From: Thermohalobaculum sp038534135
GTDB lineage: Bacteria; Pseudomonadota; Alphaproteobacteria; Rhodobacterales; Rhodobacteraceae
Assembly: GCA_038534135.1 (NCBI GenBank)
Contig: JBCAXJ010000010.1
Span: forward strand, 40,623-104,622
DNA length: 64,000 bases
Reading direction: 5' to 3'
Part shown: positions 52,578-60,710 of the stretch, piece after piece
How positions within the stretch are numbered: position 1 is the first letter of the stretch
Layout of the letters: every line of letters starts with the position of its first letter
Position numbers and translations under genes: made by a program
Notes under the pieces: model-generated
Told to the model about the DNA's origin: nothing
What the model saw: the letters and a program-made list of their open reading frames with translations, nothing else
Databases searched by the model: none

Positions 52578-55295
52578 CTAGCGCTCCTCGATCAGGATCT
52601 CTCGCTTGCCGACAGCATTTGCAGAGGTGACGACACCCTGGTCTTCCATCTGCTCAACCAGACGCGCGGCCTTGTTGTAGCCGATAGCGAGCTTGCGTTG
52701 AATGTACGAGGTGGAACACTTCCGGTCGCGGGCCACGATCGCGACCGCCCGGTCGTACAGTTCGTCCTCGCTGTTCCCGCCACCAAGGCCCAGCTTCTCG
52801 TCGACCAGTGCCTGCGCCTCGTCATCCACGCCCTCGGTAACGGCCCCGACATAATCCGGCACGCCCTGCATCTTCAGGTGCTGCACGATCTCCTCGACTT
52901 CCTCGTCCGAGACGAACGGCCCGTGCACGCGGCGGATGCGCCCGCCACCCTCCATGTAGAGCATGTCGCCCATGCCGAGGAGTTGCTCCGCACCCTGCTC
53001 ACCCAGGATCGTCCGGCTGTCGATCTTCGATGTGACCTGGAACGAGATCCGCGTCGGGAAGTTGGCCTTGATCGTGCCGGTGATCACATCGACCGAAGGG
53101 CGTTGTGTCGCCATGATCAGATGGATGCCCGAGGCACGCGCCATTTGTGCCAGGCGCTGGATGCAGGCCTCGATCTCCTTGCCCGCGACCATCATTAGAT
53201 CGGCCATCTCGTCGACGATCACGACGATGAACGGAAGTTCCTGCGGCTCGAAGGTCTCGGTCTCATAGATCGGCTCGCCCGTGGCGTCATCGAAGCCTGT
53301 CTGCACCGTGCGGGAGAAGTCTTCACCCTTCTCCAAGGCATCGCGGACCCGGGCATTGTAGCCATCGATATTGCGCACGCCCATGCGTGACATCTTCCGG
53401 TAGCGGTCCTCCATCTCAGCGACGACCCATTTCAGCGCGACGATCGCCTTCTTCGGATCGGTCACGACCGGCGACAGCAGGTGCGGGATGTTGTCGTAAA
53501 CGCTCAGCTCCAGCATCTTCGGATCAATCATGATCAGTCGGCATCGCTCCGGCGTCAGCCGATAGAGCAGCGACAGGATCATCGTGTTGATCGCGACCGA
53601 CTTGCCCGAGCCGGTGGTACCCGCGATCAGCAAGTGTGGCATCTTCGCGAGGTTGGCAATGATCGGCGCACCGGAAATGTCCTTGCCCAGCGCCAGTGCA
53701 AGCGGAAAACGCGCGTCCCCGTAATCGCGGCTCTCAAAGGTATCGCGCAGCCAGACCTTTTCGCGATCGGCATTCGGCAGTTCGATACCGATGATCGAGC
53801 GGCCCGGTACGGTGGAGACGCGAGCCGCCAGCGCCGACATGGACCGCGCAATGTCGTCCGCCAACCCGATCACGCGGCTGGCCTTCAACCCGGGCGCGGG
53901 TTCAAGCTCATAAAGCGTCACCACCGGCCCGGGCCGGACAGCAACGATCTCGCCACGTACGCCGTAGTCCTCAAGGACAGTCTCCAGCATGCGCGCGTTC
54001 TCTTCCAACGCCAGGTCCGACATCTGAGAGCGTGAGATCGCAACCGGCTTCTGCAGCAATGCCAGTTCGGGAAGATGAAACTCCTCAGCGCCTGCGTCGT
54101 CGAGCGCCAGGGAGGGCTGGCGTTCCGCCTCGGCCTGTCGGCTGCGTCGAGGCTTGCGCATGTCGCGTTCCACAGGCGGGCGCGGCATCTCATCGCCGGG
54201 CATCGCAGATTCAATCGACGCCTCGGCTTCCAGAACCGGTGCCGAGAGCGGTGCCGAAAGCTCGCCCTGATCGGACAAACGATCGAAGACGGTGCGCAAG
54301 GACCCGAGGGCGGATGACCGCGTGGACGGTGTTTCGGCGGGGGCATCGCTCTCGACATCCTGCCGCGCATGAACGCGGGGCGAGGTCGGATCGGCAACGT
54401 CCGCGTGTTCGATGTCCTCAGACCTCTCTGCGCCCCCATCAATCCGATCAAAGCGGAACTCAGGGTCCTGCTTTTTCGCGCCCGGCAACGGAACACGGCT
54501 CAGATCCGGCATCGACACCGTTGGAACCTTCGGCATCCGCATGCGCCAACCGCCCGTCGGTGTCGCTGGCTCCATCGTCTCCGACCGAGGTTTCGCCCGC
54601 ACCTCGCGCAGTTTCGTCACACCTGCCGCGACACCCGAGCGTCCGGCTGAGAACACGGCTGTCGCGACGCCGCGAACAACCAGTTGCAGCGACCGGCCAA
54701 GCCAGCTCAGAATAACCCTCGCTTCCTCCAAGGTCAGACCGAGTGCCGCGCCTCCGACAAGTGCCAAGGCGAAGGCCAGAGCGAGTGCAAGGACACGAAC
54801 GGCCTGCGGGTCGGTCAGCGGCACGAGGTCAAGCAGCATGCGCGCGCCGGTATCTCCCAGCGCGCCGCCCAAGCCCGTCGCCAGCGGCCACGTGTCATAG
54901 ACCGCGTGGAGAGAGGCGAAAACTGGAGCAAAGGCAAGCGCGGGCAAAGCTGGCAGCAGCCGCGCCCAGATGCGTTGCTCGCCCAGGCCAAGCACGAACC
55001 GCAGTGCCCAGACGAACAGGAACCCGACCAGCGCCCAGGCACCCAGTCCCATGTACCGCATCAACAGATCCGCCGTCCAAGCACCCGGTTCGCCGAGCCA
55101 GTTGAGCGGTGGCTGCGACGTTCCGGTAAAAAGGCTTGGGTCGCCCACGTTGAAGGACCACAGTGCCAGCGCGATCACCACGGCAATTGCCGCGAGACCC
55201 AGCCCCAGGAGTGCGTTCACCCATCGGCGCATCGCCGCCGACATATCGGCATCCATCAGAGGCGTGCGGCCCTGATCCCCATACATAATCGCCAT
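52578..55295 (-). CDS. ftsK: DNA translocase FtsK
   Basis: Septal DNA pump for chromosome segregation and dimer resolution. ATG 55295 with GGGGAG 5 nt upstream gives 905 residues: four to five N-terminal helices (about 20-190), a charged linker (about 250-430), the motor domain with Walker A GTTGSGKSVAIN at about 561 and Walker B PFIVVIVDEMADLM, MATQRPSVDVITG, and the winged-helix gamma domain at the end (AIVARDRKCSTSYIQRKLAIGYNKAARLVEQME) that reads KOPS. It converges on the LysM gene and follows the aminotransferase gene. Confidence 0.96.
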   Translation of the reverse strand: MAIMYGDQGRTPLMDADMSAAMRRWVNALLGLGLAAIAVVIALALWSFNVGDPSLFTGTSQPPLNWLGEPGAWTADLLMRYMGLGAWALVGFLFVWALRFVLGLGEQRIWARLLPALPALAFAPVFASLHAVYDTWPLATGLGGALGDTGARMLLDLVPLTDPQAVRVLALALAFALALVGGAALGLTLEEARVILSWLGRSLQLVVRGVATAVFSAGRSGVAAGVTKLREVRAKPRSETMEPATPTGGWRMRMPKVPTVSMPDLSRVPLPGAKKQDPEFRFDRIDGGAERSEDIEHADVADPTSPRVHARQDVESDAPAETPSTRSSALGSLRTVFDRLSDQGELSAPLSAPVLEAEASIESAMPGDEMPRPPVERDMRKPRRSRQAEAERQPSLALDDAGAEEFHLPELALLQKPVAISRSQMSDLALEENARMLETVLEDYGVRGEIVAVRPGPVVTLYELEPAPGLKASRVIGLADDIARSMSALAARVSTVPGRSIIGIELPNADREKVWLRDTFESRDYGDARFPLALALGKDISGAPIIANLAKMPHLLIAGTTGSGKSVAINTMILSLLYRLTPERCRLIMIDPKMLELSVYDNIPHLLSPVVTDPKKAIVALKWVVAEMEDRYRKMSRMGVRNIDGYNARVRDALEKGEDFSRTVQTGFDDATGEPIYETETFEPQELPFIVVIVDEMADLMMVAGKEIEACIQRLAQMARASGIHLIMATQRPSVDVITGTIKANFPTRISFQVTSKIDSRTILGEQGAEQLLGMGDMLYMEGGGRIRRVHGPFVSDEEVEEIVQHLKMQGVPDYVGAVTEGVDDEAQALVDEKLGLGGGNSEDELYDRAVAIVARDRKCSTSYIQRKLAIGYNKAARLVEQMEDQGVVTSANAVGKREILIEER

Positions 55296-55335
55296 ACCGG
55301 CTCTCCCCGCGGGCCGCCTCCCTGCCCGCTTTGTA

Positions 55336-56544
55336 TCACGTTTCCATAAGCACCGTGCGCACGTGCTCAAGCCCGCGTCTCACATCGTCAGGCGGCGCCA
55401 CCATCGCCAGCCTCAGGTATCGGGTACCGGGATCGCCGCCGCCAAGTGCTGGATCGACCGGACGGGACAAATAGCTGCCTGGCAGGGCCTTCACGCCGGA
55501 GCTCTGCCAGAGCTTAACCGACGCCGCCTCTCCGTCGCCAACGTCGAGCCACAGAAAGAAACCAGCGTCAGGCGCCGCGTAGCCCGGCAGATTGCCGAGG
55601 ATTTCGTCCGCAATTGCGTACTTCTGCTGATAGAGCGCCCTGTTGTCGACAACGTGCGCCTCGTCGCGCCAACAGGCCGCCGCCGCGTGCTGCGCGGGGA
55701 TCGGCAGTGGCGCCCCGACATAGGACCGCATCTGGAGCATCCGCTTGCGGTTCTCGGGCCCTGTCACCGCGAAACCGGACCGCAGCCCGGCGAGGTTCGA
55801 GCGTTTCGACAGCGAGTGGAAGGCGACCAGCCGCTCGGGATCCGCGCCGATTTCCGACGCCACTTGCAGGGCGCCGACGGGCGGCTCGTTCCGGTAGATC
55901 TCGGAATAGCATTCGTCCGCGAAGACCTTGAAATCATGGGCTTCTGCGAGTTCGAGCAGCGTCTTCCAAAAGTCCCGGTCGGCGCAGACGCCCTGCGGAT
56001 TGGCCGGAGAACAGATGTAAGCAACCGTCGTGCGATCCAGCAAATCCTTGGGAAGGCTCGCAAAATTCGGCAGAAAGCCTGTTTCAGGACCGCAAGGCAG
56101 ATAGACCGGCTCGGCCCCTGCCGTGACCGCCGCGACCGTGTAGCACTGATAGAACGGGTTCGGCAGCAGCACCGCCGGTTGCGCGCCGTTCTTGATCTCG
56201 GGCGAGAGTGCGACACAGGCGTGGTAGAGCCCCTCGCGCGTGCCGTTCAGCGGGAAGATCTGGGTCTCGGGATCGCGGTAACCCTCGGCCACGCCATAGC
56301 GCCTGGCCAGCCAGTCCGAGATCGCCTCGCGTAGCTCGGGCAGGCCTTCGTTCGGTGGATATTTCGACAGCTTCGCCGTGTGCTCCAGCATGATTTCGCC
56401 AACAAAACCAGGCACTTGATGCTGCGGCTCGCCCAGAGACATAGCGATCTCGGGCCCACCGGGCGCATGCGGTGCCAACAGCCTCCGCAGACGCGGAAAC
56501 GCGTATTCCGGCAGCTCGGCATAGCGGGCTGGGTACTGCATCAT
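55336..56544 (-). CDS. PLP-dependent aminotransferase (DapC-like)
   Basis: Fold-type I aminotransferase of 402 residues, most like N-succinyldiaminopimelate aminotransferase DapC of lysine synthesis. The N-terminus YPARYAELPEYAFPRLRRLLAPH and MSLGEPQHQVPGFV are typical; PLP residues are Asn in CSPANPQG, DECYSEIY, and the Schiff-base Lys in FHSLSKRSNLAGLRSG. The gene is ATGATG-initiated. Its first 18 codons and about 100 nt upstream are duplicated at 57057-57208, so the DNA upstream was rearranged. It is followed by ftsK after 40 nt. Confidence 0.88.
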   Translation of the reverse strand: MMQYPARYAELPEYAFPRLRRLLAPHAPGGPEIAMSLGEPQHQVPGFVGEIMLEHTAKLSKYPPNEGLPELREAISDWLARRYGVAEGYRDPETQIFPLNGTREGLYHACVALSPEIKNGAQPAVLLPNPFYQCYTVAAVTAGAEPVYLPCGPETGFLPNFASLPKDLLDRTTVAYICSPANPQGVCADRDFWKTLLELAEAHDFKVFADECYSEIYRNEPPVGALQVASEIGADPERLVAFHSLSKRSNLAGLRSGFAVTGPENRKRMLQMRSYVGAPLPIPAQHAAAACWRDEAHVVDNRALYQQKYAIADEILGNLPGYAAPDAGFFLWLDVGDGEAASVKLWQSSGVKALPGSYLSRPVDPALGGGDPGTRYLRLAMVAPPDDVRRGLEHVRTVLMET

Positions 56545-56643
56545 CTGGCCTCGTTCATCGGCGTCTGTCGCGCCTTATGCCAACGATACTACCCGGATGC
56601 CAGCGCGAGGTCCAGTTCGCCTTGCGCACGAAAGGCTTAACGC
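56492..56643. repeat. 152-bp direct repeat, copy 1 (aminotransferase 5' end and upstream)
   Basis: Covers the first codons of the aminotransferase gene and about 99 nt upstream. By eye it matches 57057-57208 at 144 of 152 positions with no gaps, in the same orientation. The 5'-flanking breakpoint shows short shared sequence CGCGGAAAC. Confidence 0.92.
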
Positions 56644-56892
56644 AGGCCCCATGGGCGCAGCATCAGGACCCGCCTATTGCCACCGGCTGGACTCCAGGCT
56701 TTCCGCCGGATGATTTGCGGCAGGACTTTAGCGCCGTGTGGAGCTGCCCGAGCATGTGATATCGCCCGTGACGAACTTCACGCAATTTGTCGTTAACCGG
56801 ATTTGGCCGGGCGTTCCGGCCCGCGACGGGCTTGACCCACCCGGTCAGCCATTCGCCAATCCGGGAGGTGTTTCGGGGCGGGAACGTGCGCG
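56545..56892. other. Gene-free stretch between aminotransferase and LRR remnant
   Basis: About 350 nt without a supportable gene. It contains the outer part of repeat copy 1 and a 31-nt segment (56770-56800) that resembles the window's 17-47 with about 5 mismatches, ending TTAACCGG. It presumably held promoters for the two divergent genes. Confidence 0.6.
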
Positions 56893-57285
56893 ATGAGTGA
56901 CGAGGGCGAGTTCAGCGAGGCCGACCGCGCAGCCGCCTATGAATTCGCCCGTCAGGAGATCGCCGAGGCGAAGGCGGAGGGCGCCGAGAGACTGCATCTC
57001 AGCCTCAGTGTTACCGCTAACAAAACGCGCGCGCTGACCACGTTACCACCGGAGATCGCGGAAACGCGTATTCCGGCAGCTCGGCATAGCGAGCCGGGTA
57101 CTGCAGCATCTGGCCTCGTTCATCGGCGTCTGTCGCGCCTTAGGCGGACGATACTACCCGGATGCCAGCGCGAGGTCCAGTTCGCCCTGCGCACGAAGGG
57201 CTTAACGCCGACATTGCTACCCGAGCCGGGTCAACTTGATAACAAAAAATATTCATTTCATATGCATTTGATATCGTACTGTTAA
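56893..57285 (+). pseudogene. Truncated leucine-rich-repeat protein, N-terminal remnant
   Basis: Codons from ATG 56893 to about 57057 read SDEGEFSEADRAAAYEFARQ, AEAKAEGAERLHLSLS and ALTTLPPEIAE, the usual entry into a leucine-rich-repeat array. At the LPPEIAE point the frame runs into repeat copy 2 and continues as unrelated sequence (TRIPAARHSEPGT) to a stop at 57285. The repeats that should follow are missing, so I read it as a gene cut by the duplication. The N-terminal helix resembles that of the LRR gene just downstream. Confidence 0.7.
57057..57208. repeat. 152-bp direct repeat, copy 2 (within LRR remnant)
   Basis: Second copy of 56492-56643. It still encodes, on the minus strand, an aminotransferase-like start (LQYPARYAELPEYAFP after ATG 57109) that goes nowhere. 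It lies 413 bp beyond copy 1. Confidence 0.92.
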
Positions 57286-57412
57286 CAAAGCCGAATCGAT
57301 GTGTACAACTTTAGAATATTACAATAACAACGTATGAAGCTACAAATCATCTCAGTTTTGCATCCGCGCCATTCCCGCCATGATTCAAGTCGCATCAACG
57401 ACGGAGCGTAAC

Positions 57413-58798
57413 GTGACCCCCCAACATGAAGCCCGCGAGCTCGCCGAGAAACTTATCGCTGAAACTATTGTATCCAGATGCCCAGCTCTTAAACTGGATC
57501 CGTTCCCAGATGATCCAATCAAGCATGGAAACTTTACTGTCTATGGAAACAAGCTTTTTCGCGAACTCACGATCGTACCAGAACAGATTGCTGACTTGCC
57601 TTGGCTCGAGGTTCTTTCGATTCAGCACACTAAGGTTGAAAACTTAAACTTCCTGAAAGGTCTAAAAAATTTACGGGCATTGTACTTATCGAACACAAGT
57701 ATATCAAATATTGACGACTCTTCTCACCTCAAATATCTTGAAGAGATTCGACTGGATGGAACGCGCGTATATGACCTTTCACCACTGAAAAATGCTTTAC
57801 TACTGCGAGAAATATTCCTCGAAGGCACACCAATTATATTAAATGATAAGCGCGTTGAAAGCATCTATAGTACTACCGATGGTGCGAAATTCATTGAAAA
57901 ACTATCTTCTATTGATTCCAATACAGATGTAAATTCCGACCGATTATCTGATATTGACGAGCTTTCCAATATACCTGATCAAGATGAAGATCTTAGAGTA
58001 TATAGAAACGGAAGAAAGTTTGAAATTGGCAGGTTCAGAATTGATCCAAACTTCGATGAAGATCCAATACTACAGTCCCTTCATGAGCAATTAATCTTTT
58101 TCAATAATTCCACTCAAAGACTCGCCGGAAATCGACACTATTCGCTTTCTGAGAAATGCAGGCGCCTCCAAGACTCGATTGAGAAGCCCTTTGAGAAGAT
58201 TGACCCTGTCGAAACTTGGCTAATTGTTGAGCAAATTAAAATGGAATATTTAAGAGATAACAAAAAACGAGAAGAACCATTTGACTCAGAACTAATCGAA
58301 ACTCTATCACTTACGATTGATATAGGTGGTGCACTTTTGCTAGGCACGCGAGCTGTTCAAGTCTTTCAAACTCGCAGCGAACAATTCAGAACGGGATCTA
58401 TTCAGATTCCTAGAAAATCGACGAAACGGCTCGCTAAAGCTATAACTCAAAGAGATGATATATTTGGAAAAAGAATAGTTGATTATTTAAGTGTAACGGT
58501 GAACGAAGATTCAGACATACCATCTGTTGAAATTACTCGATATCGAATCGTTAGAAACGTACTTATTGCGGCCGCTGGCTTCATAATTACATCTGCTCTC
58601 TCTGGAACGATCGGGAACACCGCCCACGCATTGGCCGAGATGTTGGTCGCCAATATCGATGCAGTGTTCCGGTTTGCGGGCGAAATGGGGCAGGCTACCG
58701 GCGATTGGCTAGTTCGTCTCATAGTGAGAATCAAAGAACTACTTGCCAACCCACCCGCATCTCAACCCGCACCCATTCCCAAACCGCCCTATGGGTGA
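57413..58798 (+). CDS. AT-rich leucine-rich-repeat protein with C-terminal membrane helices
   Basis: About 461 residues from GTG 57413 (GGAG 6 nt upstream); ATG 57380 is open but lacks a ribosome site. Residues about 60-150 hold four or so leucine-rich repeats (LPWLEVLSIQHTKVENLNFLKGLKNLRALYLSNTSIS in parts: LxxLxxLxLxxTxI). A long acidic/charged middle (about 165-375) has no recognised fold. Two hydrophobic helices near 385-430 (VLIAAAGFIITSALSG) and an amphipathic end follow. Base composition is strikingly A/T-rich from about 57240 to 58600 and returns to the local GC-rich style after that, indicating foreign origin and a mosaic 3' end. A membrane-associated sensing role is possible. Confidence 0.8.
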   Translation: MTPQHEARELAEKLIAETIVSRCPALKLDPFPDDPIKHGNFTVYGNKLFRELTIVPEQIADLPWLEVLSIQHTKVENLNFLKGLKNLRALYLSNTSISNIDDSSHLKYLEEIRLDGTRVYDLSPLKNALLLREIFLEGTPIILNDKRVESIYSTTDGAKFIEKLSSIDSNTDVNSDRLSDIDELSNIPDQDEDLRVYRNGRKFEIGRFRIDPNFDEDPILQSLHEQLIFFNNSTQRLAGNRHYSLSEKCRRLQDSIEKPFEKIDPVETWLIVEQIKMEYLRDNKKREEPFDSELIETLSLTIDIGGALLLGTRAVQVFQTRSEQFRTGSIQIPRKSTKRLAKAITQRDDIFGKRIVDYLSVTVNEDSDIPSVEITRYRIVRNVLIAAAGFIITSALSGTIGNTAHALAEMLVANIDAVFRFAGEMGQATGDWLVRLIVRIKELLANPPASQPAPIPKPPYG

Positions 58799-58833
58799 AA
58801 CGACAAGCCATCCGCAAAGTTCCCCCGCAGCTG

Positions 58834-58848
58834 CGAGGCTAAGCCTCG
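58834..58848. other. CGAGGCT-A-AGCCTCG palindrome between convergent genes
   Basis: A perfect 7-bp inverted repeat in the 111-nt gap between the converging LRR gene and the hydrophobic-protein gene. It may mark a transcript end for both; no T-tract is present. Confidence 0.4.
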
Positions 58849-58909
58849 TCGAGACGGCGGCTCCAGCGCACAAGTAGCCAGGCGCACGGTCAGGTTCGAA
58901 GCCATTGGC

Positions 58910-59962
58910 TCAATTCGATTTCATCTTCGGCAGAAGCGCCTGGTAGACGACCTCGAACTTCTGATCACGCAGCCAGAATGCCTTGGAGTCGTCGCCGAAC
59001 AATGCGGAAATGATCGCAAAGCACAGATCGCAGTCATGGGTGATGAAGTGGCGGGCGAGGATTTTAGCGTACTCCTCCCGCCGTTTTCCAAGCGTCCCGC
59101 CGAAGTACTTCCCGGCCTTCTTTACACCGGAGTACACGCTTCCGAGTTGCCCGATCACCGGCACTGTCCTGACACCCCGCACGATCGCCTTTCTGGTTTT
59201 CTTGCGGATGATGTAGGGCAGGATGTGGTCGGCGATGAAGTCATGCTCTCCAATCACGCGATCCTTTTCCAGAATCGGGTAGCAGCGCGAGAACTCGGTG
59301 TGGCGCTTACGGTGGAGCGATTTCAGCGAGTGGCGCTTACAGATCGTCTTGTAGGTTGCCACGCCGGAGACACCGGCCTCGGCCAGCAGCGACACGCCCA
59401 GAACAGCGGCAGGCAGCAGACCTCCGGTTGCGACCGATCCTCCGGTCAGAGCGACCCCCCCGGCGACCAGTTGCGGAGCACCTGCGGTCGTCAGAACCGC
59501 GCTTTGCGGTGCGGCAAAGGCCGCGGCACCGGCCGCCTGAGCGCCTGCCGAGGCGACGGGAGCACCTGCCGAGCCGACTTCCTGCGCCGTGCGCGCGACC
59601 TTCTTCAGAATCTGTACATGGCGGTTGATTGGCGTCTTCCCCGAGTCTTTTACGTTATGTCTGAATGTTCGGCGGAAGGTCGGCGGGATCGGCGGAAGAC
59701 CGGCATCCTTCAGCTTTTCATTCGTCTGGGCGCGCAGCTCGGCCATGAAGTCCGCGCCGATCCGTTCGGCGGCATCCGGGTCCTTGTCTTCCAGCGCGCG
59801 GATGGCCCGGGCGATTTCTTCCAAGATCTTGGCGCTGTCGGTCCGTTTGTAGGCTGCGACCGCCTGCGCCAGCCTGTTCACGCTGTTCGGCGGCTTTTCG
59901 CCGTTGAATTCTTCTTCCAGGTGCGTCTCAAACAAGTCGCTGCTGCTTGCGAGAATGGGCAT
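58910..59962 (-). CDS. Uncharacterised protein with Ala/Gly-rich hydrophobic centre (350 aa)
   Basis: From ATG 59962 (AGGAG about 8 nt upstream) the protein has three parts. Residues 1-125 are helical and charged (EEIARAIRALEDKDPDAAERIG, then FRRTFRHNVKDSGKT). Residues about 140-215 are an unusually long Ala/Gly/Val stretch (AGAQAAGAAAFAAPQSAV, then LLPAAVLGVSLLAEAGVSG) able to form membrane hairpins. Residues 220-350 are basic with His and Cys (KRHSLKSLHRKRHTEFSRCY, then HFITHDCDLCFAI). I do not recognise the family. Colicin-like hydrophobic hairpins come to mind, but there is no immunity gene in sight. GC-rich, unlike the adjacent LRR gene. Confidence 0.7.
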   Translation of the reverse strand: MPILASSSDLFETHLEEEFNGEKPPNSVNRLAQAVAAYKRTDSAKILEEIARAIRALEDKDPDAAERIGADFMAELRAQTNEKLKDAGLPPIPPTFRRTFRHNVKDSGKTPINRHVQILKKVARTAQEVGSAGAPVASAGAQAAGAAAFAAPQSAVLTTAGAPQLVAGGVALTGGSVATGGLLPAAVLGVSLLAEAGVSGVATYKTICKRHSLKSLHRKRHTEFSRCYPILEKDRVIGEHDFIADHILPYIIRKKTRKAIVRGVRTVPVIGQLGSVYSGVKKAGKYFGGTLGKRREEYAKILARHFITHDCDLCFAIISALFGDDSKAFWLRDQKFEVVYQALLPKMKSN

Positions 59963-60305
59963 TGGGTCTCTCCTGTTGCGTGGCGTCATGCGCCGCGTTG
60001 TGAGCCGCGCCGTTGGTGACGCGATGAACAGGAAACAGTCGTCGGCGCGGTTTATTCGCCGCGTCCGGAGGGCCGAAATGGCGTTGAAACAATTCGCGTG
60101 AGCACAGCTCAGGGGCGCGCCACGGATCGTGAAATTCCCTATTTTTCAGCGTTTTGCGGGTTTTTCTGGAGCTCGGACAGGTCTGCGATGCCACCGTTGC
60201 CGCTGACTCCGATCACGGCAAGGTCGAGGCGACGTGACCGAATATGTCAGACTGAGATGGATTTGGGGCCGGGTGGGCTGCCGTCGGCGTGCGCCTCCGG
60301 CGTGA
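59963..60305. other. Gene-free stretch
   Basis: About 340 nt between the hydrophobic-protein gene and the VOC-protein gene. I find no supportable gene, RNA or clear terminator; short open frames here have no ribosome site and arginine-rich shadow composition. Confidence 0.6.
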
Positions 60306-60710
60306 TCAGGCGCCCGGCCGCGTCGCCGATTGCATCTCGATCTGATAGCCCTCGGGGTCGTTGAAGACGAAGGCACGGATGCCGATCTTGTCATTGGCGA
60401 ACATCTCGCTGAGGTTCGCCGCACCCTGATCGGCGATGTAGGCATACCAGGCGTCGACATCCGGGACGCGAACGCAGAGCTGGACCGATTTCTGCGCGGT
60501 CCATTTGTTCATCCCGTGTGCCTCGTCGACCAGTCCGACATGCGCGCCGCCGCCGATGTGCATGATCTTGGCCAGATGACCCTGATCGATCGCGAGGGGG
60601 AAGCCCATCACGTCGCGGTAGAACGCCTCGGCCCGGGAAAGGTCACGATAGTAGAGGAACGTGATCGTGAGCTCGGCCGGCGCATCGGGGCGCGGGACAG
60701 TGCCGGTCAT
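60306..60710 (-). CDS. VOC superfamily (glyoxalase/bleomycin resistance-like) protein
   Basis: A 134-residue single VOC module pair from ATG 60710. The first beta-alpha unit reads ITFLYYRDLSRAEAFYRDVMGF and the second SVQLCVRVPDVDAWYAYIADQG, ending in FNDPEGYQIEMQ, where the Glu is the usual metal ligand. Its ATG overlaps the amidase stop by 4 nt, so it is co-translated with the amidase. Substrate unknown. Confidence 0.87.
   Translation of the reverse strand: MTGTVPRPDAPAELTITFLYYRDLSRAEAFYRDVMGFPLAIDQGHLAKIMHIGGGAHVGLVDEAHGMNKWTAQKSVQLCVRVPDVDAWYAYIADQGAANLSEMFANDKIGIRAFVFNDPEGYQIEMQSATRPGA

Noticed and set aside
58799..58909. Possible small RNA or attachment site between the convergent accessory genes
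   Set aside because: Only a 7-bp palindrome is present; no tRNA-like end or direct repeat was found.
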